From Antedon mediterranea (taxonomy: Eukaryota; Echinodermata; Crinoidea; Comatulida; Antedonidae), in contig NC_092675.1 of the NCBI RefSeq assembly GCF_964355755.1, positions 12,291,312 through 12,355,311 of the forward strand: a stretch of 64,000 bases of DNA, read 5' to 3'. Both the position numbers and the translations under genes were made by a program. This document shows positions 46,273-56,514 of this stretch, piece after piece; position 1 is the stretch's first letter, and every line of letters starts with the position of its first letter. A model generated the notes under the pieces. It saw only the letters and a list, made by a program, of their open reading frames with translations, had not been told where the DNA came from and made no database searches.

Positions 46273-46588
46273 AATTGAATTGAAATTTATATTTATACTG
46301 GGTAACCTCTTCAGTCAAAGACTGGTCTCCCAGAGGGCTCAGTTGGTGATCAGTGGCTGTGATGTACTAATACACCGGGGTAACCCCCTACTCGTCTCGA
46401 AAGATGTACTAGGTTCTTTAAAGTGCACACGAGCTAGATGTGTACACTGGACCTACGGTTTATAGTCCTTATCCGAGAAGACTCGTTCTACCACCAGAAC
46501 CATGGAGCGAGTGAGCCTCGAACCCTTGCCGATGTTATGGCTACGTAATTACGGTTCCACTGTCTTAACCGCTCGGCCACTCACTCAC
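46273..46588 (-). mobile_element. tRNA-derived SINE
   Basis: The minus strand begins GTGAGTGAGTGGCCGAGCGG with a Leu/Ser-type A box (TGGCCGAGCGG, plus 46569-46579) and a B box GGTTCGAGGCT (plus 46514-46524), the pol III internal promoter. The body ends in a short AT-rich tail. Copy 1 of the Helitron lacks exactly this segment between CTTCCGAAAGA and AACTTGTCAC. The first GAGTGA repeats may be part of the head. Confidence 0.82.
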
Positions 46589-46747
46589 AAACTTGTCACA
46601 AAATGAGACCAATTGTTTAAGTCAAATTTAAACAAACTTGATTTGTGTTTTGTATGTAACATTAGGGTTGAGGGATGGGGAAGAGGATGGGTGCAAAGAG
46701 AAACAATTTTTAAATATTATTCTTTATCCATTTAGTAACGAAATATT

Positions 46748-47056
46748 AATTGAACTTATTCAACCTTATGTTCCTAAGCGGTCTCTGAGATCTAGATCTG
46801 AGTTTTTTCTTGCCCATATATTTCATCCTTCCACTAAGTTTTATGGAAATTGTTCATTTTCTTCGGCATCCGTTTCTCTATGGAATGCGTTGCCTATTGA
46901 AATTCGTCAGGCTACTTCCACCAGTGTCTTCAAATCCCTCCTCAAAACCCACTTTTTAATTTGTAAATTTCTAAATTGTTCTGTCTTTGTAAAGCGCATT
47001 GAGGCTTTCAGCATACTGCGCTATATCAAGTACCAGTTATTATTATTATTATTGTT
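46748..47056 (+). mobile_element. CR1/L2-like LINE 3' fragment in the Helitron
   Basis: Encodes LIQPYVPKRSLRSRSEFFLA and SFSSASVSLWNALPIEIRQA then FKSLLKTHF, the RT C-terminal segment. GCGCTATATCAAG and a (TTA)n tail follow. Helitron copy 1 lacks it at the matching point (between ATTAATTG and TTTTCATG), with a short repeated ATTG at the junctions. Confidence 0.82.
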
Positions 47057-48162
47057 TTCATGTTTTACAAATAATATACCACTAAACACAGTAAAACATT
47101 GAGATGTAATACTTTGTTGAAACTATCACCGTCCTAGTCGATTGAAATAGTACAGTAGCCCCTACATGTAACGATACATCACTACGACGTGTATATGTTT
47201 ATATAATGTAAAACAATTTGTGAAAACCACCTCTATTCGGGGAAAATCATAAATTCGATTTAATCGTCAATAAATATTAAATTATCTAACTCAACTTAAT
47301 TAGTAGGCCTAATGGTTTTCAATTGTTTCCTAGAGCCCATTCATACTTAAGTTGGTTCCTACCCTACCCACCAAAGTTGTTCTGCGTTTAGGGCATGTGA
47401 TGTACCGTAGGCCTATCCTCTACTGGTTTTACAACGCTACTCATGCCAGTGAGGGAAGGGTGATGATGTGGGTGGTTTAACTGCAATAATAAAGATTTAT
47501 ACATAATATACGGCGAGTGAAAACGCTAGCTCTTTATCCGTTAAAAAAAAAATTATATCCAACCTCTGCAGCACAGATTGAAAAAAAAATGGATCGAATT
47601 TCTGTTATGAGTATACAGTACTTGCCTTTACGACGCCTGAGGGAATAGACACTTGTGTAATCAATACATTTGTATAAACGTATATTAAATCTATCAAAAT
47701 AGTATTTTTTAAAGAAAATCGGCCTGTCTTCAACATTATGATGCTGTACTCGAGCTGTTCAACCGGTTTTCAGCCATTAAAAACAATTATCGTAGGAAGA
47801 GATAGGAAAATGCGAAGCATCCTCGTATTATCGTCCGCGGGTATTTTTCAAGACGGACATCAATTAGACAGTGTATACCCCGATCAAAAAACACCCCTAT
47901 TTGGGGCAAATCGTTGAACCTAAATTCGTTTTAATCGTCAATAACTAATTATCGAACTCAATTTAATTAGTAAACAGGGTTACATCAGGCGGTTAAAATC
48001 AGTACCGAAAGTACGAACCAACTTTATATACCATCGAGTAAACATTCTAGAAATAACGCGCGATTTACCGAATTTTGCCCTTACGTAAATTTATATATAG
48101 AAGGTGTAACAAAGAACAATACAGTAAGCTCTACTGCACACTGATGTATTCACCTTCTGAAC

Positions 48163-48692
48163 ACTCGTACCTGATTAATTTGGCTAACTTGTATTAATTG
48201 GACAACCCGTACCTGATTAATTTGGCTAACTCGTACCTAATTAATTTGGACAACACCTACCGAATTAATTTTGACAACTCGTACCAGATTAATTTGGACA
48301 ACCCGTACCTGATTAATTTGGCTAACTCGTACCTAATTAATTTAGACAACTCCTACCTAATTTATTTGGCTAACTCGTGCCGGATTAATTTGAACAACTC
48401 GTACCTGATTAATTTGGACAACTCGTACCTAATTAATTTGGACAACTCGTACCTGATTTATTTGGCTAACTGGTACCCAAAAAATTTGGCTAACTCGTAC
48501 CTGATTAATTTGGCTAACTCGTACCTCATTAATTTGGGTAACTCGTACCTAATTAATTTGGCTAACTTGTACCTAATTAATTTTGACAACTCGTACCTGT
48601 TTAATTTGTACAACTCGTACCTAATTTAATCGGGTACAAATTAATTAGGTATGAGTTGTCCAATATAATCGGGTACGAGTTGACAAATTTCC
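48163..48692. repeat. 24-bp minisatellite with inverted end
   Basis: About 19 units of AACTCGTACCTGATTAATTTGG-type sequence. Because 24 is a multiple of 3, a 143-codon frame stays open on the plus strand (repeats of N-S-Y-L-I-N-L-A/D). It is probably not a gene: no homology, repeat origin. From 48637 two units appear in reverse complement (CGGGTACAAATTAATTAGGT), so the end can fold back. Confidence 0.85.
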
Positions 48693-48699
48693 CTGTGGG

Positions 48700-49440
48700 G
48701 GATCAAGGGGATTTTTTAGAAAAATGACCACAATGTCTACTGTTTTAAATAAAATAATTACGCAATAATATTGCCACTAATGCACATATATTGTGTTAAC
48801 ATCATCTTATAGAGCAATACCAATAGTAAGTAGTTGTCAAAAAATAAAAGGGTAAAAATGTTGCCATTTTTTCGACACATTTACCAATGGGAACCAAAGA
48901 ATATTTTTTTTGAAAAATGGACAAAATTTCTACTGTTTTAAATTCAATAAATTCGCGATAATATTGACACTAATGCACATATAATATTGTGTTAACATCA
49001 TCTTATAGAGCCATAGCAACAAGTTATGTCAAAAAATAAAAGCGTCGAAATTTGGCTATTTTTCGCAAATTTCCCTTTACTATAATAGTACAGAGATTGT
49101 TTTTCGAAAAATGGGTAAAATTTAAACTTTTTAAAATTCAATAATTATGCGAAAATATTGTCATTTATGGACATATATTGCGTTCACATCATCTTATAGA
49201 GCCATAATAACTAGTTATGTCAAGAAATAAAATGGTCGAAATTTTGCCATTTTCGACAAATTTACCAATTGGGGACCAAAGAATATTTTTCTAAAAATGG
49301 CAAGAATTTCTACTGTTTTAAATTCAATAGTTACGCGATAATATTGCCACTAATGCACATATATTGTGTAAACATCATCTTATAGAGCCATAACAACTAG
49401 TAATGTCAAAAAATAAAAAGGTAGAAATTTGGCTATAAAT
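48700..49440. repeat. Tandem satellite, about four ~180-bp units
   Basis: Units share TTTCTACTGTTTTAAATTCAATAATTACGCGATAATATTGCC, then CACATATATTGTGTTAACATCATC and GTTATGTCAAAAAATAAAAG. Junctions are near 48890, 49065 and 49265. Pieces of the same unit recur at 57515-57555 and 63186-63281, flanking the Rex1-like LINE E, so that element inserted in a satellite unit. Confidence 0.82.
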
Positions 49441-49905
49441 TATAAAAAGAAAAGATGAGAAATTACGAAGCCAAGAAAAACAAATGCAAACCATGCATGA
49501 GTAATATCTTACACGAGAAGACTGACGAAAATATAAATTCTAATTTTGTTATTCTTTAGTATAGAAGAAAATATTGCAGAACCTGAAAATTAACATTATG
49601 TTGGTATTATATGATCAGACAACGCCAGGATCGCACCAAAAAATTGTCATTATTGACACAATAATTATTTTGCAAGTATTGGTATAGCAGAAACAATTTC
49701 TTTTTACAAACCGTTGAAGAGCAATGTTCACTTTAAATTATGCCGATTTCATCGTGATTGTTATACAGAGTTGAATTATTTTAAGAAGTAATATATTATT
49801 TGCATTGGATCACAATTGATTGAGGTGAAAAAAAAATTAGTTGAAGAAGATGGTCATTAAATGAATTATTAGAAGTGGAAATAAAACAATATAATAAAGA
49901 AGCTG
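49441..49905. other. AT-rich sequence, nothing recognised
   Basis: No ORF with domain content and no repeat match seen. It leads into the (CATTT)n tail of the next LINE. Confidence 0.5.
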
Positions 49906-49909
49906 AAAA

Positions 49910-50604
49910 TAAATTTTCATTTCATTTCATTTCATTTATTTTGTCTCATAATACAATATAAAAAACATGGACATGAACAAGAAAACATCACACAAAACCA
50001 GGCAGAGACAGGATTCCTAAAAAGCGAACTTAATCACTATCTAGTAGGTCTCCTATTGCACTGATTGTATAAAAACATTTAGAATAAAATTTGTATTAAA
50101 CATTAAAATTGCATATAATACTATATCAAATTAAATTAAAATATATTACAATATCATTAAAAATCGTCAATACATAGCAAAATCTTACTTAAAATATATT
50201 TTAAGCTTGTTTATAAAAGTCTTAATACCTGTATTTAAAATTAATGAATCCCTTATTTCTACCGGTAGTTCCTCCCATGCACGAGGAAATATGTGGAAAA
50301 TTGAGTATTTTAAAGAATTTGTCTGGGCGAAAGGGTGTACAAATATGAGATGATCACCGTGACGAGGGTTGATGGAAATATGGTTTAAAATGTCCACAGT
50401 ATATATGCCATAAAGACATTTGACAATAAATGACATGGATAAGAGTTGGAAACGTTTTTCAAGTGAACTTAACCCTAAAACATTAAGACGTCGTTCATAG
50501 GAAATATCCTCCTCATAGAAACAAATTTTAGTCATTCGGCGTTGGACTTGTTCCAATGAGTATAGATGTCCTTTTTGGGAAGGTAACCAAGCAGGTATAC
50601 TATT
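49910..50604 (-). mobile_element. CR1-like LINE D, 3' part
   Basis: The tail is (ATGAA)n (plus CATTTCATTTCATTT, 49917-49935). Minus coding 50590-50188 reads IPAWLPSQKGHLYSLEQVQR, RMTKICFYEEDISYERRLNV and FPRAWEELPVEIRD, the RT C-terminus. It continues at 53856 beyond a Penelope-like insertion that duplicated ATAGTAT. Confidence 0.82.
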
Positions 50605-51885
50605 TTAAGTAAATTTTCTTTTGGATGATACAAAGTCGAATAAAATTCGTAAACTTACGTTTTTTACTCTAGCTTTCGCTGGTCAACGACGCAGCTTAAT
50701 CATGAGTGAGTCTCTGTGACTTGGACTTGTTAATGTGGGAAACCGGAAGTACCGATAGGGGGATCTATACTGTAACCATTCGGGGGTGACGGATATGCGC
50801 GGTAGAATAATTTAGACCGGAGTATATATAGCGGCCCGCACGTGGGTACAGGTTGTGCATATCCATCGTGGCTGAGTAGAGGCAGTTACTATACCATTTA
50901 AATTGTCAGTTATTCGTTTTCAGGTACGTTGTAATACTATATCATAGATTAAGATATGAATCATTGAATCAATTGTTGTATTTAGTCACGGTAATGAATA
51001 GTAGTATTGTATTAAACGTGTTATTTATGCTCATATATGTAATTGTAATTGATGGTAGAATGACTCGCCGATACACAGTGTGCGAGTTCGGATTACAATA
51101 TGGCGACCAATATAGTGGTCGTATGTAGTTGTGAATAGTATTATGTTAAGATTCTGGTTTACATGTTTATTAATAGATTGGGCTGAATGGCGATGAAGGT
51201 TTAGTAAAGATGTGTATGCACCATTCCAAAATGAACATCGTTTAATCCAGGTATAGATGTGGTTATCACTTGTTATATATAATTGATAATAATGTAACAC
51301 TTATGTGATGTGTATGTATTGTACTAAAGACAACGTAATGAGTATAGCAATGGTTTGTAATTGTTCAAATGTGGATTATTATGTATGTTTGTTTGTTGTA
51401 TTTATAGGTTTTTTTTTCCAAGAGATGGCCGATTGTGGCTGATACTGTAGTTTATATGTGATAAATGCCAGTGAATATAAATGTGAATCCGATAGTGGCG
51501 GATTGTAGTTTATGCGATCAATGCCTGTGAATATGAATGTGAATAAATGAAATAATGGAAATCAATGCTGCCTTTTTATGATTGTGTCCGACTGGTCTCG
51601 AACGACCACATTAACATTAGATCTCGTATATGGTATAGCGCCATCTATAGATCGTTTAGGATTTCCCAAATGGGATTGTCGGGGCCTCCTCTTTAGTAAG
51701 TTGTTGTACAATTTTGGGAGTTCCAAACCGCCGTCGTCTCTGTTCATAGTGTTACCATGTTTTCTTATTTTTATTGATTCTTTTAATTTCCTGTCTTTCC
51801 ATGATGATTCTGTGCCTAGTATTTTTACGTTCCAATTTGGTAAATGAGTGTGAGTGGTCATGTGATCGGTGATTAGCTCTCATTC
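50605..51885 (-). pseudogene. Penelope-like copy 1, C-terminal end only
   Basis: Encodes ITDHMTTHTHLPNWNVKILG then DRKLKESIKIRKHGNTMNRD and DGGLELPKLYNNLL, the same C-terminus as copy 2 with a few substitutions. It then enters a TTAA-flanked segment (50734-51610) that copy 2 lacks. Upstream coding, including the nuclease, is absent. Confidence 0.82.
50734..51610. mobile_element. 877-bp segment flanked by TTAA inside the Penelope-like copy
   Basis: TTAA at 50730-50733 and 51611-51614. The ends are TGTGGG and CCACA. Copy 2 reads straight across with GTAA at this point. Near 50822 is a TATATATAGCGGCCCGC promoter-like stretch. No ORF of note. The TTAA duplication suggests a piggyBac-like or Kolobok-like non-autonomous insertion, but the inverted ends are only ~5 bp, so a lost segment in copy 2 is an alternative. 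Confidence 0.45.
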
Positions 51886-51887
51886 CA

Positions 51888-52934
51888 GAAGGATCAGCGG
51901 AACATCTTAACTCACACTTAAACACAATTGACAAAACAGGTAACATAAAATGTACAACTGAGCATATGTCTAACAATACATTACCTTTCTTAGACATCAT
52001 AATTACACTGAACAATGGAGACCTGACGACGACAGTTTACAGAAAAAAGACCCACACAGACCAATACTTAAATTTTCACTCCTGCCATCCATTGGAACAT
52101 AAGTTAAGTGTGGTTAACACTCTGGTTGACAGATGTGAAAAAGTTGTCACCAAAAAAAACGAGAAACTAACAGAAATGAAAAAGATTAAACAGGCGCTCG
52201 TTGGGTGCGAGTACCCTAATTGGTCCATGGACAAGATAATCCAAACAAGATCGGAGAAAGGAAAACAAAATGTCAAACAAAAAACAAAAGATACAACCAA
52301 CAAAAACAAAGGTAACATAGGGATACCTTACATACCAAGAATATCAGAAAGAATTAGACGCTGCTTATCTAGTTACAATGTCAACACTTATTTTACTCCA
52401 CAAAACAAATTAAGAAGCCTTTTAGTTCACCCAAAAGACAAAATAAAAAATGATGACAAATCTGGTTTAATATACCATGTAAATTGCAACAACTGCAAAA
52501 AAGCATATAAAGGAGAAACAGCCAGAACTTTATCAACAAGAATAAAAGAACACAAAGCAGATGTCACTTCACATTGTACAGGGATCCTAACACGTTCAGC
52601 CAGAAATTCAGCTTCAGAAATTGTTCACAACTCAGCCATCACCGATCACATGACCACTCACACTCATTTAACAAATTGGAACGTAAAAATACTAGGCACA
52701 GAATCATCATGGAAAGACAGGAAAATAAAAGAATCAATAAAAATAACAAAACATGGTAACACTATGAACAGAGACGACGGCGGTTTGGAACTCCCAAAAT
52801 TGTACAACAACTTACTAAAGAGGAGGCCCCAACAATCCCATTTGGGAAAACCTGAACGATCTATAGATGGCGCTATACCATATACGAGATCTAATGGTAA
52901 CAAGTCCAAGTCACAGAGACTCACTCATGATTAA
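51888..52934 (+). pseudogene. Penelope-like RT thumb and GIY-YIG endonuclease
   Basis: The coding begins upstream of the ATG at 51966 with HLNSHLNTIDKTGNIKCTTE, then LPFLDIIITLNNGDLTTTVY and RKKTHTDQYLNFHSCHPLEH, the standard Penelope RT C-terminus. KYNVNTYFT-like text leads to the nuclease: GLIYHVNCNNCKKAYKGETA (Y-x-C-x2-C-x3-Y-x-GET) and STRIKEHKADV. GIY-YIG would nick target DNA. The RT catalytic part is missing, so the copy is 5'-truncated. The frame then runs open to TAA at 52932. Confidence 0.88.
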
Positions 52935-52965
52935 GCTGCGTCGTTGACCAGCGAAAGCTAGAGTA

Positions 52966-53792
52966 AACAAGGCCAACAGCCATTAAGTCGCGTGCTACAA
53001 TGCATAGTGATACCGGACCGACAGACAAACAGACCGACAGACAGACAGACCGACAGACAGACGGACCGACCGACATAGTGAACTATACTGACCGAAATTA
53101 CTGAACATGTTTAAAAATGTTGAAATGTTTAAAAACATTTATATTTTCTTAATTTACACGTGCGTAGCCTGTCACTTTTGACGTGCTCGTATAACGTAAT
53201 TTCGAGTTGAAAAGTAAGTCAAGAAAACAGAAATCGGGCAAGAAGAGTGCGCAATAACATTTAACGCGCAGTGCGCGCGCAAAAATCTGCGCACTCATGG
53301 CAATTTTGTAAACGCTTAAAATTGCCTGAAACGTACTCTTATTTCATCGAAAATAAATTTTGACAATTTTAAGCGCGCTTACGCATGCGTTACATGCGCT
53401 ACGCACGTAATTGTATTGCCATATGATGATTTATGCCCTGAAATTTATGAGTACCAAATTTTATTTAATTGTGATTCATGGTTGTTAAGATATGATTACA
53501 AACGTGATTTCGTTAAATCGTGCGTAGACCGCGTAATTTTTTATTGCGCACCGTGAAAACATAACCACATAGATTCCTGGCCATAAGGAATATTCTGTGA
53601 AAAATTGACTTAGCTAGATTAAACTGATATCAAGATAAGGTCATAAAGCGATAAAACGAATAGTGATACCGGACCGACAGACAGACCGACATACAGACCG
53701 ACAGACAGACCGACAGACAGACCGACAGACAGACAGACAGACAGACAGACCGACCGACCGACATAGTGAACTATAGAGTCGCTTCCACGCGA
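52966..53792. repeat. Insert with (GACAGACC)n arrays in Penelope-like copy 2
   Basis: Absent from copy 1 between CTAGAGTAAA and AAACGTAAG. It holds two similar blocks 640 bp apart (53005-53092 and 53658-53775), each AGTGATACCGGACCGACAGACA, a GACA/GACC array, then CATAGTGAACTATA. It ends in AGTCGCTTCCACGCGACT. The long RSVCRSVC reading frames on the reverse strand are repeat artefacts. Superfamily unknown. Confidence 0.7.
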
Positions 53793-53855
53793 CTAAAAAC
53801 GTAAGTTTACGAATTTTATTCGACTTTGGATCATCCAAAAGAAAATTTACTTAAA

Positions 53856-54056
53856 ATACTATACAGTGATCCAGATGAACCTTTTTACAAGCAGGTATAC
53901 CATATTCAATAATCGAACTACAATACCACAGAATAATTTTGGAATTACAATAGTGTCCCTGCAACGAACAATGCGCTTAATAAAACCCATTAATTTTAAA
54001 GCTTTTGATCTTGTCTGAGACACATGTAATCCCCAATCTAATTTTGACGTAAAAGA
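53856..54056 (-). pseudogene. LINE D, RT thumb upstream of the Penelope-like insertion
   Basis: Minus coding reads SFTSKLDWGLHVSQTRSKAL and KLMGFIKRIVRCRDT, then after a frame break SSIIEYGIPAC, the segment that precedes the C-terminus at 50590. GTATACCTGCTTG occurs at both sides of the insertion, pointing to a small older tandem duplication. 5'-truncated near 54057, where the RTE element begins. Confidence 0.75.
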
Positions 54057-54059
54057 TTG

Positions 54060-55442
54060 TTGTAGGAATGAGAATTTTATTCTGATGGGAGACTTCAATG
54101 CTGTAGTAGGTGAACAAATTGAGGAAGAAAAAAGTACTGGACAATTTGGACTAGGACAACAAAATGATAGAGGATATAAACTCATAACATTTGCAAATAA
54201 CCACAATTTTGTAATTTGTAACACTCTCTTCAAGCAACCTTTACGACGAAGATACACATGGGTTTCACCAGAAGCAACATGAAGATACCAACTTGATTAC
54301 ATATTGGTCAGGGAAAGATATAGAAATGCTGTTAAGAATTGTCATGCTTTCCACGAGCTAATATTGGTTCAGACCATAATCTTGTTGAAATGATGATGAA
54401 GTATATAAAATTCAAGAAAATAAAAATTGGAAAAGCAAGCAATAGATGGATTCTTCAAGCCCTACAAAATAACAACAACGTACAGGAACTATGTACAGAT
54501 CAAATAGATACATATATAGTTAATAAAGAAGATGCGGATGTTGAAACAGATAAAAAAAGTGATTATTGATAGTGCAAACAAACATGTCAAAAATAAAATG
54601 GGGAAAAGACCAAAAAAAAACATGGATCACAGATGAGATGATAACACAAATGGAACAAAGGAGGAAATGGAAAATTATAAATACAGAAGAAGGAAGAAAG
54701 GAATATAGAAGACTAAATAATCAAGAAGAACAACAACAGATAAGGCAAAAGAAGAGTAGATTAGTAATAAATGTAAGGAAATAGATAATCTACAGAAGGC
54801 TGGACGGAGTGACATATCATATAAAATAATAAAGGAACAATCAGGAATTAACACTAAAAGACGTAAGGGTACACAAGCAGTATTAAATTAAGAAGATAAA
54901 TTACTAACTGAAATAAGACAAAGATGGAAAGAATATCTGGAAGAGTTATATGCTGCAGATCTAAAGCCAACAGTGTGTCCGCTTGAAGATGAACAAAATG
55001 TAAATGAAGAAAATCTGGGACCAATATTTCTGGAAGATGAAATTACAAAAGGAATTAAAAGACTACATGAAAGAAAGCTGAAGGCATAGATGGGATAGCT
55101 ACAGAGATGTTAAAACAACTAGGAGAAGTAGCAACCTTGGAACTTTCTAACTAATTCTACACACAAGGAAAATGGCCAGCGGATTTCACTAAATCTGTAG
55201 TAATACCCTTGGAAAAGAAAATAAACACCCAACGATGTGGTGAACACCGAACGATAAGTCTCATAACGCATAGATCTAAGATAACACTTAAGGCATTAAA
55301 TGACAGATTGGCATCAAAACTTGCAGAGTATATTGGGAAGGATCAATTTGGTTTTGTAAAAGGAAGAAGCATCTGAGATGCGATTGCTGTGCTGAGAGTG
55401 ATGGGAGAAAAATCCTTAGAATATGGTAACGAATTGTATATA
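54060..55442 (+). pseudogene. RTE-like endonuclease and RT first half
   Basis: ILMGDFNAVVGEQIEEEKST (catalytic D, N), GQFGLGQQNDRGYKLITFAN, RRRYTWVSPEA, a stop, then YQLDYILVRERYRNAVKNCH and NIGSDHNLVEMMM (D-H). The text matches the BovB pattern of GLG, RYTW and QIDYIL. RT begins near 54990 (LGPIFLEDEITKGIKRL), then WPADFTKSVVIPLEKK (55170) and ISLITHRSKITLKALNDRLA. It ends GNELYI at 55442, exactly at the Helitron. Confidence 0.85.
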
Positions 55443-56514
55443 CTAGAAGGTACGCTCGCTTCGCTCGCGTACAATCTAGGTCGTGCCCACAGATGGTTCT
55501 CAAAAACATAGTAAATTCAGTGTAAAAAACTGGCGATTTAAAATGTACGTAAAAAAAACCGGTGATTTATGTAGCCAACTAAAATTAGTACCCTGGCAAT
55601 TACTTGAGTAAAAAAACCCAATTTGTGTTTTGTAATGTAACATTAGGGTTGAGGGATGGTAAGAGGGTGGGTGCAAAGAGGAACCATTTTAAAATATATT
55701 CTTTATCCGTAACGACATATTTGATTTTATGTTTTATAAATAATAAACCACTAAACATTTGCGATACTTTATTGAAACGGTCACTGTCATAGTCGATTGA
55801 AATAGTTAAGTACATGTAATGATACACCACTATGACTTTTATATTCTTTGTAATTATTAATAATACTATTAAGAAGCAACTGTCAGTATTAAAGTTTAAT
55901 TATGTGTAAACAGTACCACCACACTCGTAAAAAAAATTGTGCTTTAAATGGGACACAAATGGTTTATGTATTTAATGTCAAAGGTTTTTAATTTATCCCC
56001 GAAGGGCACGTAAATTTGCCTACTTGTGTTATACCAAATGTGGGGAGAGATTGGAATGTTCCATTCATCGCCAAGCAATCCTTTGTATAAACGCATATTA
56101 AATCTATCAAAATAGTATTTTTTAAAGAAAATCGGCCTGTCTTCAACATTATGATGCTTTACTCGAGCTGTTCAACCGGTTTTCAGCTATTAAAAACAAT
56201 TATCCAAGGAGGAGATAGGAAAATGCGAAACATCCTCGTATTATTGTGTGCGGGTATTTTTCAAGATGGATATCCATTAGACAGTGTATTCCACGATCGG
56301 AAAACACCCCTATTTGGGGCAAATCGTTGAACCTAAATTCGTTTTAATTGTCAATAACTAATTATCTAACTCAATTTAATTAGTAAACAGGGTTACATCA
56401 GGTGGTTAAAATCAGTAACAAAAGTACGAACCAACTTTATATACCATCAAGTAAACATTCTAGAAATAACGCACGATTTACCGAATTTTGCCCTTACGTA
56501 AATTTATATATAGA
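55443..56514 (-). mobile_element. Helitron copy 3
   Basis: Reverse orientation: the hairpin end CTAG at 55443-55446 and the TATATATAGA end at 56505-56514. The flank is A on the left and T on the right, with no duplication, and the RTE reading frame is exact across the site (ends ELYI, resumes CFVDY). 1072 bp with an internal deletion relative to copy 1. No ORF. Confidence 0.9.

Larger units (their letters stand above)
46056..48101 (-). mobile_element. Helitron copy 2, carrying a SINE and a LINE tail
   Basis: It matches copy 1 end to end in reverse orientation: the hairpin end at 46057-46092 and TATATATAGA at 48094-48101. The terminal CTAG has become CTAT, and the A|T rule is not met here, probably by mutation. 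Two later insertions sit inside: a tRNA-derived SINE (46273-46588) and a CR1-like 3' end (46748-47056). Net length is about 1.43 kb. Confidence 0.85.
28926..48111 (-). mobile_element. BEL/Pao retrotransposon 2, exploded by nested insertions
   Basis: Pieces in element order: 5' LTR (48111-45841 with a Helitron inside), primer site, gag N-half (45700-45195), [LINE A with LINE B, 45172-35788], gag C-half and zinc knuckle (35786-35330), RT (34966-34043), RNase H (33900-33499), integrase (33183-32350), [Rex1-like LINE, 32350-29436], integrase continuation (29435-29363), [~320-bp insert], integrase C-terminus (29030-28926). The 3' LTR is not found. Domain content and order fit one BEL/Pao copy. Confidence 0.85.
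45841..48111 (-). repeat. 5' LTR of BEL/Pao 2, split by a Helitron
   Basis: The element strand starts TGTTACACCT (48111-48102). It is interrupted by Helitron copy 2, resumes at 46055 with a TATATAAAAC promoter-like box, and ends CGAAACA at 45841. About 225 bp without the insertion. There is no second LTR in the window to confirm the ends, so this is inferred from TG...CA, the TATA box and the primer site. Confidence 0.5.
50605..53855. mobile_element. Head-to-head pair of Penelope-like copies
   Basis: A minus-strand copy (51885-50605) and a plus-strand copy (51888-53855) meet at their 5'-truncated ends. Both 3' ends lie at the outer borders, so the borders are inverted repeats (TTTAAGTAAATTTTC...). 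The flanks read ATAGTAT on the element-minus side at each junction, a 7-bp target duplication in LINE D. Each copy has its own later insertion. Confidence 0.8.

Noticed and set aside
46500-46590. Functional tRNA gene
   Set aside because: A and B boxes are present, but there is no cloverleaf with proper acceptor pairing, and the unit continues into a SINE body and tail.
48198-48629. 143-codon ORF as a repetitive protein gene
   Set aside because: It arises from a 24-bp tandem array with no homology, no promoter or splice context, and an inverted end. Treated as minisatellite.
48163-49440. CRISPR-like array
   Set aside because: Units are adjacent and degenerate without unique spacers, in a eukaryotic transposon context.
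52905-52965. Hammerhead ribozyme in the Penelope-like 3' end (GAAA after a GCTG/CAGC stem)
   Set aside because: Penelope-like elements often carry hammerheads, but the expected CTGANGA box reads CTCATGA, with a changed essential base and four extra bases before the stem. Not enough to call.
53641-53838. Cys-rich ORF (RSVCRSVC repeats)
   Set aside because: Translation of the GACA/GACC simple repeat, not a protein.
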